This document shows, one piece after another, positions 26,501 through 41,500 of a stretch of DNA of 64,000 bases. The notes beneath the pieces are model-generated. The model did no database searches. It saw nothing but the letters and a program-made list of their open reading frames with translations, and was not told where the DNA came from. Positions within the stretch are counted from its first letter, which is position 1; each line of letters begins with the position of its first letter. Origin of the DNA: Anarhynchus alexandrinus (lineage: Eukaryota; Chordata; Aves; Charadriiformes; Charadriidae). The stretch is from the NCBI GenBank assembly GCA_008711295.1, contig VUYV01000041.1, positions 2,862,368 to 2,926,367 of the forward strand, in the 5' to 3' direction. The translations under genes and the position numbers were made by a program.

Positions 26501-29500
26501 GCATGAGCCCTCGTCACTTATTTCAGTCTCTTTAGTGACATTTGTGCAAGCCCATTCTCTTTAGGAGGGTTGTGCAGACGTAGTTGATTGGTCTGCAATA
26601 AATGACTGCCTTCAATGCACCAAGACAAGTTTGCTTTCTTATAGCTTTGTCTGCTGATACAGTACTGTAAAATTTGAGTAAATATCTTTCTTAAGACATT
26701 TAGACATATTTGTTTGACTATATTGAAAATATAAGCCAAAAATATTTTGTGATGACTCTTTAAGAGAGAGAAATGTTTGTCTTGCACCTCTTATGATTGT
26801 GAACAAACTAATGCTTGCAGTGCACATTAAATAATTGACCGCTTGAAAAGTAACTTAAATATATTTTTACTTTACATTTTCTTGTGATTTCTCCAGCTTC
26901 TGTGTTTTTTGTAGTTGTACTTTCTACAGTATTTTTCTCTCCCTTCATATATCAAAGATAAAAGCAGAAGCTTAGTTGTAACAGTAACAGTGTCAATTTT
27001 ATTCATTTGATGTTTGATAATCTATCTTTGAAACTGGGTAAGAAAAGAAAATCTAATCTTTACTTGCCACAATCTTTCTTGTGATATTTAAGCTTAACTT
27101 AGTTCTGACTTTGCTTAGTTGTTTAATTTCATTGCCGAGGCGGGTGTGGTGGGGGGAGATGAAGTTTGGTTATGGTTAGTGTTCTTTTTAAAAAAAAACA
27201 ACAAAAAAACACAACTAAAACCAAACAAAAAAACAACCTGAACAATACAAATCTTCCTGATGACCTTCATTTGAATTCGTTACTCCAGCTAAGTGGTATA
27301 AGAAGTGGAATGCTCTTCCCTGCCAAAACCCTTTTTGTTTATGGACTTTGACCCTATAGATTATTTTATGTTGTTGTTTAGATTTGTTTAGTCTTGGCTG
27401 TATAAGTAGCCCTGAGATCCTGTAACTTTCCCTTCAATAACTAGCAAATTTTGTCTAACATTCTTCAATCTTTCTTGAAGTCTATGAGTAAAATTTTTAG
27501 TTTTTAATAGATGTAATAGCTGGTAGATGAAGGAAAGTATAACAAAAAATTCAGGTACTCATTCCTGGCTTTGTGAATTGAACTAAATTTCCCTTCATTT
27601 TCTTTCAAGCAGAAGGGATCTGGGGAGTGTTTTGGCTGGAGCAGCTCCAACATTTCCTAGTAGGAGACCACCAGCTATTTTTCAGCAGGCTCAGTTGACA
27701 TCATGACATCTATATCTAAACTTAAATTCTGATCAAATGCTTGATATGCGCTATGCCTTTTAACTGTTTGACGCCTGTGCTTCCATTGCCTTGGTTCATG
27801 AAAATCTTGAACAAAAAATTCACCTTAGATTCATTTAGGAGGAGCTTTTTGTCCACACCTCAGTTTAGTTTCTTATATGGCTTCATGACCTTCTGAATCT
27901 TTCAGTTCAGAAAGCTCTATCTTTTAACATGCTTTCTTTCTGAATATGAGTTCAACTATAAGGGAAGTATATCCATTCTACAGTACTATAATGATTATCT
28001 GGAAAAAAACCCCAAGGCTTTGGTTTTGCCTGGTTTGGTGGGCTTCTCTGTGGACTTTTAAGCAAATGTAGTTCCTTTATTTGAAGTGCCTGACTGCACT
28101 TCAGTTGCTCAGAAGGTGCTATATGCTTTAGAGACTACATTTTATCAGAGCAGTTGTTCTAGCTTTCAATTAAATTATTCTCTTTTTTTCCCTACTTCAG
28201 TAAATTACAGGTTTTTGGATAAGATCCTTCCATGGGTTCTGTCTCATGCACTCACTGTTCAGTAATTTACATAATCCTTTTATGTAACCCCTTTTTGCAG
28301 TTACATCTTAGTATATATTATAGTTGAGTTGCTAGTTATTAAATATCAGTATTTATTAAAATCCCTCGTCTTTGGTAACTCCTCTCTTTCAGAGATTTTT
28401 TTCCTGGTATTAAAAGTTTGAAATTTAGAAAAGTTTCCTGGTATTAAAAGTTTGAACTTTATATGGTTATCTTGAGATGCAGCAAACTAAAGGCAGAAGA
28501 AAGAAATTGCAAAGATTTGGATAATTTTTCTAGGTAGTCTTCCATGACTGGCACTGGAGGCAGTTGTGTAAAATAGAAAAAACTTAATCTCTACATAGTC
28601 CCAGTCAAAATGTTGTTAACTTTTCTGGTGTAAGTAGAGACATTGAAATCAAAGTAATTCTTTGAGTGAGAAACTACAATTTAATTTTGCTTGTGGACTG
28701 TTTTGATTAGCTGTAAGAAATGGTTGACACTGTTGGTTGGAGCAATGACTTGCTAGGGCACACCTATTAAATCATGATCCAAAGACTCTGGGATCTATGG
28801 GAAGCGCTCCTGAATGCAGTGACTCTACAATCAGGTCTGTGAATCTTGGTGTGACGTGGAAGGGCAATAATGTACCTGTGCTTTACATAATACCAATGCT
28901 AACTAGTCTGTATAACCAAAGCATAATTTCTTCATCCTTCAGATGCTCTAGCTGTTGTCATAGAAGTTGCAAACCATGCCAATGACATCATGAAGCAGGG
29001 AGTAAGTATTTTGACTTACGGAGTTGGTTGAGTAAAGCTTTTTCTCTCTTTTTTTTTGTTTGTTGTTTGTTTGTTTGTTTGTTCTTTTAAAAAAGGATTA
29101 TGGATGCAAGGGCAATTACTTACCTTTTGCTTTTTCTCCCTGTAGGATAACTTTCAGAAACTCATGCAGATTCAGTACAGTTTAAACGGACACCATGAGA
29201 TTGTACAACCGGGAAGGGTAGGTCCTCCAGATGGCATTCAGCAGATTGCAGTAAAAGTGCAAGCACAGATGAAATGCAAGCGACTGATGGTGGCATATAC
29301 TGAGAAGAAAAATGGTCCATCGCTTAATTATTTGGTTCTAACAGTCAAATGAATACTGCCTCTCCGTATGTGTGGGGGTTTTTTTTAGACATTTATCTGA
29401 TGGAAACTTAGAATTTTTAGAATATAATTCCTTGCCAGATCTTGCAGGCAGATTTTTTTTTTCCCCCTCAAGCTTAACCTTGTATTTGTCATGGTTTCAA

Positions 29501-32500
29501 GTGCAGCATGGAAAATTGTAATGTAGCCATTCAAACTCACTTTTAGAGAAAACTAAGGATGAGCAGCCTTTCTCAGAAAGGGAACCTTGAATGCCCAAAC
29601 TTCTGCAGCACTTCAAGTGTAGTTGTAATAATAACAATGATGATGATGATGAAAAAATCAGCTCATTTGTATGGCTTGTGCCCTGAAAAGCTAGGTTTTG
29701 AATTGCTTGTTTTAATTTGCTAGGTCTTTCTGAAAGAGGGAACACTGATGAAGCTGTCCCGGAAGGTCATGCAGCCACGAATGTTTTTTCTGGTAAGACG
29801 CTGTGTAACTCGCTGTGTGCCGAACACTTGTGTAATTTTTAAGTGGTTGAAACATTCCACCGCAAGTATAAGTGTAACTAATGACTTCAGGTAGTGGAAA
29901 AAATGACCAGTTGTTGCTGTTCTACTTGCTCAGTTCTAATTTAGAGAGATCATCTGTTGCATATGCACTAATTTTAATAGGAAACTATTTTGCACTAAAG
30001 CGTAGTGTTTTGAACAATGCTCATTTAAAATTTGAGTGCTTTTATGAGAAGACGTTATCTGTGGTAGTGAAAAAAATTAAAACAGTTAACTTCATCCCAC
30101 TTAGCTGTACCAGATCTTAAAACCTAGAACTCCACGGCTGCTATTGCACCCTTCCCTCCCTCCCTCCCTCCTCCTCTCCTTGCCCTGCACAAGCTCTCCC
30201 GCATCCTGAGCGGAGCACTGGGCTGGAAATTAAGTGCTGCGTTCTCTTCCTGTCTCTGCTGCTGTTTTGTTTTGAAACCTCTGTGCATCTCTGAAGTTTC
30301 TGTTTCCACTTGAACGTTTTGTTTATATCTTCTATTTAGACAGTAAAGCAACTGTTGCCTGGTGTAATTTGTGGCATTATTTGTCTACAGTCCTGGCTGA
30401 AATCTGTCTTTTAGTTACTGTAGTACGAATAAGTATTTCCCTTTGTATGTATTCTAAGCTTGCAAGTGCCTGTTGTATGCTCTGGAGTTGACTTTGTAGC
30501 ACATAAAGCACTAAGATAACGGCAAATGATATCAGTTAAGGTAATAATGTGAAAAAAATGGTGCTATCTCAAGCTGGAGTTCCCAAATCAGATGGTGCTA
30601 ATTTTAGTGTCTCTAGCTCAGATTTTCTTCATTTTGCTTTTTTGGGGCTGTGGTTTGGCTTTTTTTCTTTTTTTAGATATAAAAGGTGCAGGTTAGCATT
30701 TATACCTTTTGACACTTAAGCAGTGATTTTTCCATTGATCATATTGTGAAGATATAGTAAGGCTCATGAACCATTTGGTTATTTTGCAAAGAACCACATA
30801 GCAAAAACTTATGAGACTTCAGTTTTCTGGTCTGTGTTTATGTGCAGTAAATGAAATTTGGATCCATGTGTTGAACAACACAGAAAACACAAAAAAAATC
30901 TTAATAGCTATTCAGTAAGTGCACTGAATAATGCCAAGTCTGGTAGAACGGGAACTAAACAGTAGATGCATGTGTAAACTGGTAAAATTCACATGTACAC
31001 ATTGACAAGTTTGTCCTTATAATCATAGATTGCTAATCTTAATTCTGCTGTCTCCAAGTTTCTGGAATATTTTGCTTTGTTTGAATGGTTAATTCTAATA
31101 TCCTTTTAAAGTGGTTTGTTATACAATATAGCTGTGTACACAAGAAACGTTTTTGTCCTTTTTGACAGCCTGTTCTTTGACATCCGTGCACTGTTTACTC
31201 ATGTGCCAAATGTATATTTACACAAGGAGGATATAAATAGGCACCTATTGTTATCTAAATTCATACATGAAAATGTTTCTTGGGTCCTAAATGGAATAAT
31301 AGGAAGTAGAAGATGCCTTTCTGGACAGTTGATCTCAGTGCTGTATGAGTTCTGTACTTCCACTAAAATGCATCTGAAATTATCTGTCTCTAAACAGTCA
31401 TTAGTCATTGAAAAGCATTGCTTCTATATTACAGTTCAATGATGCCTTGTTGTACACTACTCCAGTTCAGTCAGGGATGTATAAACTCAACAACATGCTG
31501 TCGTTGGCTGGAATGAAGGTGAGTCACTTGTTAAAATGAGCCTTTCTGCAAATCTATTTAGACGCAGGCTTTCAAATTTTCAGAGTGCAACTATGTTTAT
31601 CATTGGAAATAGATATTAAAGATGCTTATGTTACAGAGGGTATCCTACAGGCTTAACGTTTCTTGCATATCATGTCAGATTGCTTCCTAGGTTTCCCTAA
31701 AAGACCCTGTTGCCTCAGGATCATCTCACCTCCATTTCATCCAGTATTGGCCTACTCTGAAATAGTCTGCCTACTTATTTTTTTCTATTGTATTTTGTTT
31801 AGCCTGCCTCACCTCTGCCTTGTAGCTGCTCTTTATTGCCCACACCCAGAGATTAGGCATCTCTGCCTGATAAGGTTCTGGTGGATCAAATCTCCATGGT
31901 TTATAGAGATCTGCTAACTGTGAGGGAGGATACGGCTTTTGTTTCTAACCCTGTGTGAAAAGCATCAAAGTTAAGCCCTGAGCCCCTCTGGGTAGCGATA
32001 AGGGACGTGCACGCCATATATTGACGTGGTCTCTGACATGACAGTGGGAACAACAAACCGTTGCCTCAGGAATCAATTAACTTGTCTCTGGTCCTGCCAG
32101 AGGAAAGCACCAAGTCCAGCTGCAGTGCAGATCTGGCACCCAGGTCCAAGCTTTCACAGGCAGAGCTGCAAAATCTCATCTGCCAGCAGATGTCTCGTGG
32201 TGGCTCAAAACCACTCTTAAGTTTCAAACCTCCTTATGTTTGAAACTTGGTAGCTCAGAAGGATCAGCAGGGTGATCCTGCCCTTGGGGGTATGGGGCAG
32301 ATGCCCACTCGGGTACACCGGTGGGCTACATCTTGTCCTGCAGCAACAGCAGTGCCTTTTTTTTTTCCATTGCAAGCGATGTTTGGAGAGCAATGGGCCT
32401 GGGCATGTTGAAGCACAGCAGGAGGTGTCTGACAGCTCTTCAGCTTCATTCCCCTGTATGTCTCCAGTGTTTGTGAAATAAAAATGGTGGGCTGCATGTA

Positions 32501-35500
32501 ATCTTGGTGTAGCTGGGCCCTCTGGACTGGTGTATGATCTCCTACTTTTGAGATTTTTCTTTCCAATGTACCCCTTCTGCAATAAAAATATAAGATTTTT
32601 CAGTAAGTAAAACTAAAGCAACTATAAAAGTACCATTTCAGTTTCAATGTAAAATTTTCTCTCTTGACTGAAGGTTAAAAAGCCAACCCAGGAAGCATAT
32701 CAGAATGAACTGAACATTGAAAGTGTAGAGAGATCCTTCATTCTTTCAGCAAGGTAAGTCTTACAATTGAATAATGATTCAAAGAACCATGTGATTTCAA
32801 ACCGGCCACTTAAGCTTTTTATAGCTTATTTTGCACTTATGTAATGAAAAGCTACCCTTGGCTAGAGTAATTCCAGAATAGAGGGAATGACAGATGGGTG
32901 TCTGGAAATAAGGTAGGCTTTGTTCTAATTTACTTTTGTTCACATTCAAAATCTGATTTTGAAAATTTAAGTTTATTTTTAAATGGGCCGGCAGGAAGGA
33001 AACCTGGTCACATGTAATAAGTTTCACAGATACCATACGAATTTGTAGTCTCTAATACAGTTCACCCTGACTTGTAAGTAAGACTGCCCATTGTGAAGTG
33101 ATGAATAGAAGCACAAAGGCTATAGTAAATGTGGCTGGTATTTGGGCAATTTGGGCTTAAGGCTGCAGCTGGGAGGGATTCTGCTGTCATCAAGACAGTA
33201 AACTTAATCAGAGTGAGTAAAACTCATGCTTTGTTCCTTCTTTTCAGCTTAACTACATCTTCAGCAACTTTAAGTAAATTGAAATGTTATCCTCTCACTG
33301 CCTTTGAGAGGAACAAGAATTAAAATTGTTTCATTTCAGTTAATTATAGGCTTTGCTTTTCAGTATTTTTTTTCTTCTTCCAAAGTTACTGGTATGTTCT
33401 GTCAGTGCATTAACAGGATATGAAGCATGACGATAAATTTTGGTATTATTATTGGTAACTGATATAAATTGGAAGAAGTCATCCTGGTCTTCTAGCTAAA
33501 ATAACTGTGTAATTGAAACAAGAAAATGGATCTCGGTGAACCTGAAATTATGGAAATGGTAGCAATTACTGGAATGGTGCTTGTTTTTACCAAAAAAACC
33601 CAAATTCTCCATGTAGCAGCAAAAGGATACGTGGCCACTAAACCAGAGCAGTTCTGGTCTGCCTTCACCAAGATGCCTTTAGCGAAGACCTGGTTTTGTG
33701 GATTGTTGTTTTTACTGTGTTTGAGTTGGAGTTTTACGTGTTCTGACATTTGTGACAGTGCTGATACCAATGAAGAAAGACAGGTTTTCTCTTTTGTTTA
33801 GCAAAGCTGAGCAAGGGCAGACTGCTTCTTTTTATGTGACCTTGTAAATACCAACATGAGGATGTCTGCACAACGATAGCAGTATCTCTAGCTGAGGAGT
33901 AAACCAAGGTTAACCTTGTCAAAGGAGCCAAAGGAAGTAGCTCAATTGTCTGAGCAGTAGTTATTTATAACAACAGACTTGAAAGGAGTATTTTTTTTCA
34001 ACAAATTTAAATGTTTCTTATGGTTCTCTTGCATATTGGAAAAAAAAGGTGCATTTCACAGTTTAGGGTATGATTCTGCTCCAGTATAATATGAGCAGGT
34101 CTGTGCTGCTGAGGTGCCTTGGTGACTGGCTGTGACAGATACATTAAGACATTTATGGGATTGCAGTAGGCAATGTGGACTTATTGCTGCTTGACTTGAA
34201 AAAGCATTTCACTTTTAATTCAGTCATTTTAAAAAGCTGTAAGAAATCATTGGAACTTGAAAGATTATAATCTTTAAATACAATATATTTTGCACAAATG
34301 TATTTTCCACAATGGATTTTCCACAAAGGAGGATAGACTTGTCTATTTGAGGTACTAATTAAGTGGTAGATTAAAAGCAACTCCTGTGAAATACATGCCG
34401 GTCCATCGGGGAAAAACCCTATATATAACATTCTCATCAAATTGGGCAGAGTTTGTGACATGCTTTTGTCTTGACCTTGAAATTACTGGAATTACCCTCA
34501 CGTTATCAACTAAAGCTGCTCTGATTTGCTCTTTCTTTTTTCGTGTTGTTGACCATGCATCTTTGGAGAGTGTTTGGCTCTGTTATTTTTATGCTTGCTG
34601 GAAGCTATGTGTGTGCGTGAGCCCAAAGTTACACAACAGTGACAGAGAGACGTTGCATTTGCTTGGGATAAAGGATGTGCTGGGGGCCCCAGGTGTGAAT
34701 GTGGATTTTCAGATTGTTGTCTGTGTAAGCGAGACCTGGGTCTGTTGTGGTGTAGGAGGGAAACAAGTGAAAAACTACCAGCAGTAGGTGCTGGTGTATA
34801 CTTTTTCCAGTGAATTATATTGTTCCTAATGATAAATATCCTGGATGTGAAGAGAATCAGTATCTCGTCAACACAGACTATATCTTCCCTTTGATTATAC
34901 CTCATTCTAACAGCTTCCTGGCTCCTGTGCGGTAAAAACCTCAATTACAAACCTGTTCAAATTAATCTTACAGACACTGGAGACAAATTTCACCTCTGTG
35001 CTTTTCCAAGTAATAAGCATTATGTGGAGTGCACACCAAAGAAGAGATTCTGAAACTATCCTGAGGGCAGAGCTGAGGAGGGGAGCAATTAAGCTGGTGA
35101 AAAATTGCTAGTATTAAAAAGTTAATAATAGAAGTATAGATTAATGCCTAGACAAGAGTCTTTGTCACTTCAGGTTTAGTTTTACTGACTGCAGTAGTAT
35201 TCTGCGTTATCGAGTCTGGGTTGAGGTTTCAGTTTCCCTGGGATATCTGTAGGAATGTGTATTGTTTTACACGGTACAATGCAGCATTGTACTAGAAATC
35301 TCTTCATCAGAGAAACAAGTTAGCGCATCTGCACAATACAGCACTGTGCAGAAGTAAAGCTTTGGTCCTGAAAACAACAGTTGTGCCAGCCTGACGTGGT
35401 CTGAGGCCAGCTGGCCCTGTCCCCCTCAATAAGGCTAGCGAAGGGCTACTCCGGGCAGATATAGCTGCATCGCCTCCCCTAAGGTAAGGATAGCTCATGC

Positions 35501-38500
35501 AAGACTAGCTCGGCTGGGAGAGATGCCCTAAGGCTCTGATCCTGCAAACAAGAGGGGTATACTTCTGTGAGCCCTCCTGGGGCCACCAAGCTGCTTACTC
35601 CATCGGGCAGCTGTGATGTGCACCCCCAGTACACACATTTGCCAGTAATAACAATTGCTGGGGCTCTCCGCAGTCCATTTAAAGTTTTCTACTGTTTTGT
35701 TAAATCTTAAATAAATAATAATTTAAAAAAAAAAAAACAAACACAAACCACAAACCCACAACACAACTAAGAAACCCCTGCAATTTTAGTAAACAAAATG
35801 ACTTTTGGAAGGATGCAGCAAATACTGGACCTGTAGCGAGGGACGTGGTAGGGCTGTGCAGCTGTGGGGGAGGACTGGCAGTGACAACGGAAGAAACACT
35901 GCCTATTTTGCTGCAGCGAACCATTACATCAATTCAATTGTCAATGGCACCGCCTTTGCTCTTAAGTTCTGAAGGACTGTAAACAACCCTAAAGGCTAGC
36001 ACTAGGAAGCCTACCAAGTGCAAGCTCCCTAGTGAAATATTAGGGCGTAAGCCATGTAGCTCATTGTGCGAGCAGCCCGATAGGTAGCAATCCCCCGATG
36101 ATGAGGCATGCTTAATCTCTAAAAACTGTGCCAACTTTTTAATTATTTAATATCGTTTTAGGAACCTAATTAAATGTTACCAGATTTTGAAAAAGTCAAA
36201 GGAGTTGATTAGTTATAAATGTTACATAGCTAATGCAGAACAGTTGTTCTTAACAGATGAGGGGGACAAACAATAATACAGTGCTTTGCCCTTGCTTCTA
36301 TCTTATTTCCTCTCCTTTTGTTCTGATTTTGTTGCTGTGTGCAACAAAATCTTTTTTTCCCTGGTGCCTCACAGGCTTCCCCCATGTTTACCTTACCAGA
36401 TTTGTCCTCTCTGATTCTGTATAGTACTCAATTTTATCCAGTTCAAAACCCCGGCTCAAAGTATTTTCCTTAAAGGTCCAAAGATGATCAAAGCCTCCAA
36501 ATTCACCTACAAAAGTCATTAAAGAGTAATTGGTGTTGCACACCTGATTTGTATAAATGATTGCTTTCCTCTTTCCTAACTTTCCTTTTTATCTATTCAT
36601 CATGTTCAATTCCTTGGTTTAAAAAAAAAGTATATTAATTTATTTGATACTGTTTAAGAAGTGGGAAATAAAAAAAAAACGTTGTTAGTAGATACTGGTT
36701 TAAATTTCAAAAGCCCTTTTTAAGCTGGCATGGCATCTTAAGCGGTCTAGCTGTTCCTCTGCCGCAAAACTGCTTCTTCCCTCCTCAGAGCACCCTCTGT
36801 GGTGCTGCACCAGTTGTTGTTTCAGCTGCATGACGAACCCAGTCGGTAGATTGATCCAGAGGGCAGGGCAGGTCGACGGCTTGCTTTAATACGGATTTAT
36901 TCCCCAGTCCAGCTCACTGCACTTATAGCCCACTGCGGTGCCGTGTGTGTCGTGGTGCAAGGGAGAAAATAAGAGCTGGTGGCTGAGAGGGAGCTTAGCA
37001 GGCTGCCCTTTGTGGCAGCAGCGGCGTGGATTTATTTTATATGAAAGTAGCGGTGGGTCCATGGCCTCAGGAGGTGCTTTGGCACTGCACATAAGCCAGT
37101 ATAGGTGCAGGCTCCCGCTGCGCCAGGCACTCCTTGCTCTCCCTGCTCCCCGTGCCACCCCACTTCAGCCTAGTGCTGTCCTTGCGCTCGATTAGTCATC
37201 CACCAGCTGTGGGATAAAGAGATACAGTAAGCTCGCATGTTTATCTCTTCAGGTTAGCTGATCCAATGGAAAAATTTGGGAAAAAAAAGAGTATTTCAAA
37301 GCAGCGTGACCTGGTAGGAGCCAACGGTCGGGAGCACAAGGCTGGGGAAGAGACAGCGTGTTTCTTTTCTGACAGAAGGTTGGGGTTTCACAGGGTTGGG
37401 TATAACAAACTGCGCTCCAAGACAGAAGGAAGCGGGAGAAAAAAGGCTCGCTGAAACTTCAGAGTCCCTTGAGAGAGAGAGGGCCCATGCCTTTGCTCTG
37501 GGAGCACCATTTACACCAGTGTTACATGAGCTATTCAAGGGTCCGGGGAGAAGGGGGAAGAAATTACATGCAAGCCTTGAAACAATCACAGGGTATTCTG
37601 GAAGGAGGAAAGGGAGGGAGGGAGGGAATCCACATTATAATAACAGGCACAGAAATCTTTTTTAGTATTATTCAACACAAATAACTGACACCAGGCAGGC
37701 AGTTAAAAAAATAATGGCAGTTTCAGTAGGGACTAGAGACAGTCTATAAAACTGAAATTACAAAAGAGTTAAGGCAATGTGTAATAAAGCCAATGGAATT
37801 CCAATGAACGCTTGCTTCTTAGTTTTAAATGTTAAAAATAATAAATTGAATTTTTTTTACTCCAACAGTTCTGCTACAGAAAGAGATGAGTGGTTAGAAG
37901 CTATCTCCAAGTCAATTGAAGAATATACAAAAAAGAGAATCACATTTAATCCTAGCAAAAGTCTTGAAGAGGTATATCGCACTGTTATTGTTGGCTTGTT
38001 CCCTTTTTGAATATAAAGTTTCTTTGCAGGTGTTCAGAGAAACAAGAGGCATTCCATGATGAATAATAGAACAGGATGGTAAACAAGTGAACAGATGATA
38101 GAACAGAATGGTATTTCATAATGTTATTCAATTCATAAATTTAAAATTATTTTCTTCCAAAAACCCCAAACGGGCTTTCTCAGTTCTGTCGGTAATCTTG
38201 CAAACAGAAAGATGAAATGAAAAGATGATAAAATATAGCAGCTATTGATATAAATAGGCTGGTAAAGCTTGGTAATCACACAGCCCTTTTGAACGAATTA
38301 AATGCAGCTTTGTCTTCAGGCTTGCATTATAATGGTCACTGGTGAAATAGTAGATAACATTTAAGACCATGGCAATTTATCAGAGAAGGCTTTCCGACAT
38401 GATTAGAGTTAACCTATAATCACTGATAAATATAAGTCTTATTTCTCACCATTGAATGTAATGGTATTCTGCCGATGTTCTCTCAGGCAGATACAGAGAA

Positions 38501-41500
38501 ACAGGAAGAAGACAGTCCACTGGGATCAAAGGCTCCGATCTGGATCCCTGACACTAGAGCCACTATGTGTATGATCTGTACAAGTGAATTCACCTTGACG
38601 TGGAGAAGGCATCACTGCAGGGCATGCGGAAAGGTTGGGCAATTTTGCGATTACCTTTTCCCATTAGTCATTCAGGTTGCTTGTGTGACAAATACAGATG
38701 GAGCCTGACTGCACCCCAACAACTCTTTTAAGGAAACGCTGTACTATGACACAATTATATGGATTAAAACCAACATGTTGGGTTGGTTTGTGGGTTGTTT
38801 TTTTTATTTTTTTAGACTAAGGTGCGATGACAGACTGGTGTTCAACCTTTTAACCCATTACATGTTTCTTATTTTGCATTTTGGAGTACTATTTATGGTT
38901 GTCTTCTGCTTCTGCAGTTACATAGTACAAACAAAGAACGTTAGCTGAAATGAGAAAAATATCTTCCTTACTAATTTTTGTAAGAGAAATAATGATTTTG
39001 TTTTTAAGTTAGTACCAAACTTCTTTTATACTTAACACTTACGAAGGGTATATCTAATAAACCTTTATTTTTCTTGTTTTAATTAAGTGAGAATACAGAA
39101 TTCAGTGCAGTCGAGACATCTGTGTTGTGGAGAAATTGTCAAGAGAGCAATGACTATTTTTAGTTATTTCTTTAAAAGCTTCTGATTTAAACAGTTCAGT
39201 AACACAGTAGGCTTATTCTACTTCTCATGGTTTGTTAACATTGGCTTATTGACTTGTGTAATTCAGTGATTTTTTTCTATTTAAATTTTTACCATTTAGA
39301 GGAGGAAAGAGCAAAATGTTGAACATAAGGAAAAATCAAGACCTTAAACCATTTTTAATGTAAAATAGTGCCTATTTCAGGTTCTGTTGTGGGCTTAACG
39401 GTACTGAAGTGAATTTCTTTGAGCATTTGGTGATTTACAGGTGCCCATCATGTACGATAATGCCTTTATCTGTTTCCAGATTGTCTGTCAAGCTTGTTCA
39501 TCAAATAAACATGGTTTAGACTATATGAAAAACCAGCCAGCAAGAGTATGTGATCATTGCTTCAGGGAGCTACAAAAACAAGGTAAAGAAAATCTGCACA
39601 AACCGTCTGTCTTATTTTTGTGGCCTTTATTAACATGGTATGTCTGTGCCACATTTTTACTGCTGGGTTCAAGTGCTTAATTCTGCTAATGCCTGAAAAG
39701 CAATAGGCATCTGAGGTTGTAAGAGCCCAAACAAGTCTCTGTGGAGGAAGCTAGGAAGTGAATTTGCAATACATTGGCTCCTCCATCCAGAAACATGCAT
39801 GCATTTGCCCTGCGATAATGACATGTAGCTTATACTGCTTTCTTTTTGAGGTAACTAGTGTTACATTGCTTTTCATTAATCACAGGCTACAAGTGTACAC
39901 TGAAGTCCTTGCAGCTTATTGTGACCTCCCAGTGGGTTCACGTGTACTTTTACTCTCTGCAACTTATATGCCTTTAAACTTCATTTTTGCCAGCTAAGCT
40001 GCTGAGATAGCTGAAGTTCTGGGGCTCTATAAATACATATGTCTTCGTCTTACTGAAGCTGAGTCTCTTCAGCCTCAAGCCTCGGCTCTTCTGGAATTCA
40101 AGAAGTTGGCTGCACCTCATTTCTGAGGGCAAACTCCTAACTGTTGCCCACTGCACACTGGCAACATTGATTTCAAAGTAAAACACCACAGCTAGAGCTA
40201 TTTTCATTGAAACGCTTTCAGAGAATGTGGTACTACTGATGCCTGCTGGCAAGCAAGGGTTAGGTAGCCTGGTGGTAATAACATTTGCTTAGAGAGGAGG
40301 CCCAGGGTCAGTTTTCTTCTCATCCTGAGAGAACTCAAATCTGTCTCTTTGAAGGAGGTTCATATCTTTATGCAGGAAAAAATTGGAAAAGCGATGGAGG
40401 CACCTCCCAGCGAGATGGGAGTCCAGTCCCATCTCACAAGATTTGCTCTGAATTTGGACTAGAGTCCCAAGACTCTAGTATAAAATACAGAAACGAACCC
40501 TAAGCAGGGACTGAATCAGTTTGCTGCCCTTCCCTCTGGCAGAGGCTCCAGTTTGATACAGGCTCTCTGGGATATCAGGAGATCTGTGGTGCCTCAATGA
40601 AATAATCAAGCTATGGCTTCCAGCATGCTGGGGGTGACATTTGTCATGGGGAAGTGGAAAGCAGCATCGACATCCCTTGAAGTGGTGGTGGGAGCCTGCA
40701 GTTGATGGCGAAGGCGGATTGTCTGGCCCCTCTGCAGGTCCCTGTGTTGGGCACTAGAGGCTGCTGTGCTGCAGGCAATTTCAAGTGCTTTTAGCTGGGA
40801 AAAGAGCTGCGGAGCGGGTACAGTACAGCTGGCAAGCCAATTACTCTCCTCCTCTGCTTATTATTTCAGAGCCCCACTATGTTCAGGGACAACTCTAGAA
40901 GTAGACTTAATGAAGCTACTCATTCCAGGCTGGGCTGTAAAATAGTGGTGGGTGTTGCTAGTAAAGGGGGTTTTAAAGGAGTGAAGTGTTGCAGAAGGTC
41001 TTCCAAGAGAGATGAAGGAACTGCCTGTGGCAGTGGAGAAAGACAGTGTGTTCTCTGGAGATGGGAATCTCCAGAAGTGTGTGTGTGATGGCATGAGGCT
41101 GAAGAGCATCCATACTGAAAAAAAGCTGAGAACACAACAGATGTAGAGAATTGAAGGACTGAGAGTTGGGAACAGAGTTGAAGAACAGACTCAGCCGGAG
41201 AAGACAGGTCAGAAAATTTGGTGTGCTTTTTAAGACTTAATTTTCACCCTGCTTATGGGCAAAGGTAGTTCAACATCAAGAGAACAGACTTTGAAAACAA
41301 ACTAAACCAATCCGTTTAGTTTTAAATTTGTGGGGTTTTAGTCTGATTGTGATTTAGAGGATTCTAACTCATAGTGTTGATAATAGTGAAAAGTTAATCA
41401 ACACTGAATTTAATGTGATTAGGTGTTACTACTATTGAAACACTAATCAGAATAAAAATGTCAGCTGTTTTTAAGAAGAAAAAAGTCCAAGAGTCATTGC

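Noticed and set aside
30215..30310. MIR-like wording in intron 12
   Set aside because: Only one short word (CCTCTGTGCATCTCTGAAG) resembles the family; too little to call.
32000..32582. Open frames on both strands in intron 13
   Set aside because: No protein family resemblance; they are shared between strands and in a GC-richer intron segment.
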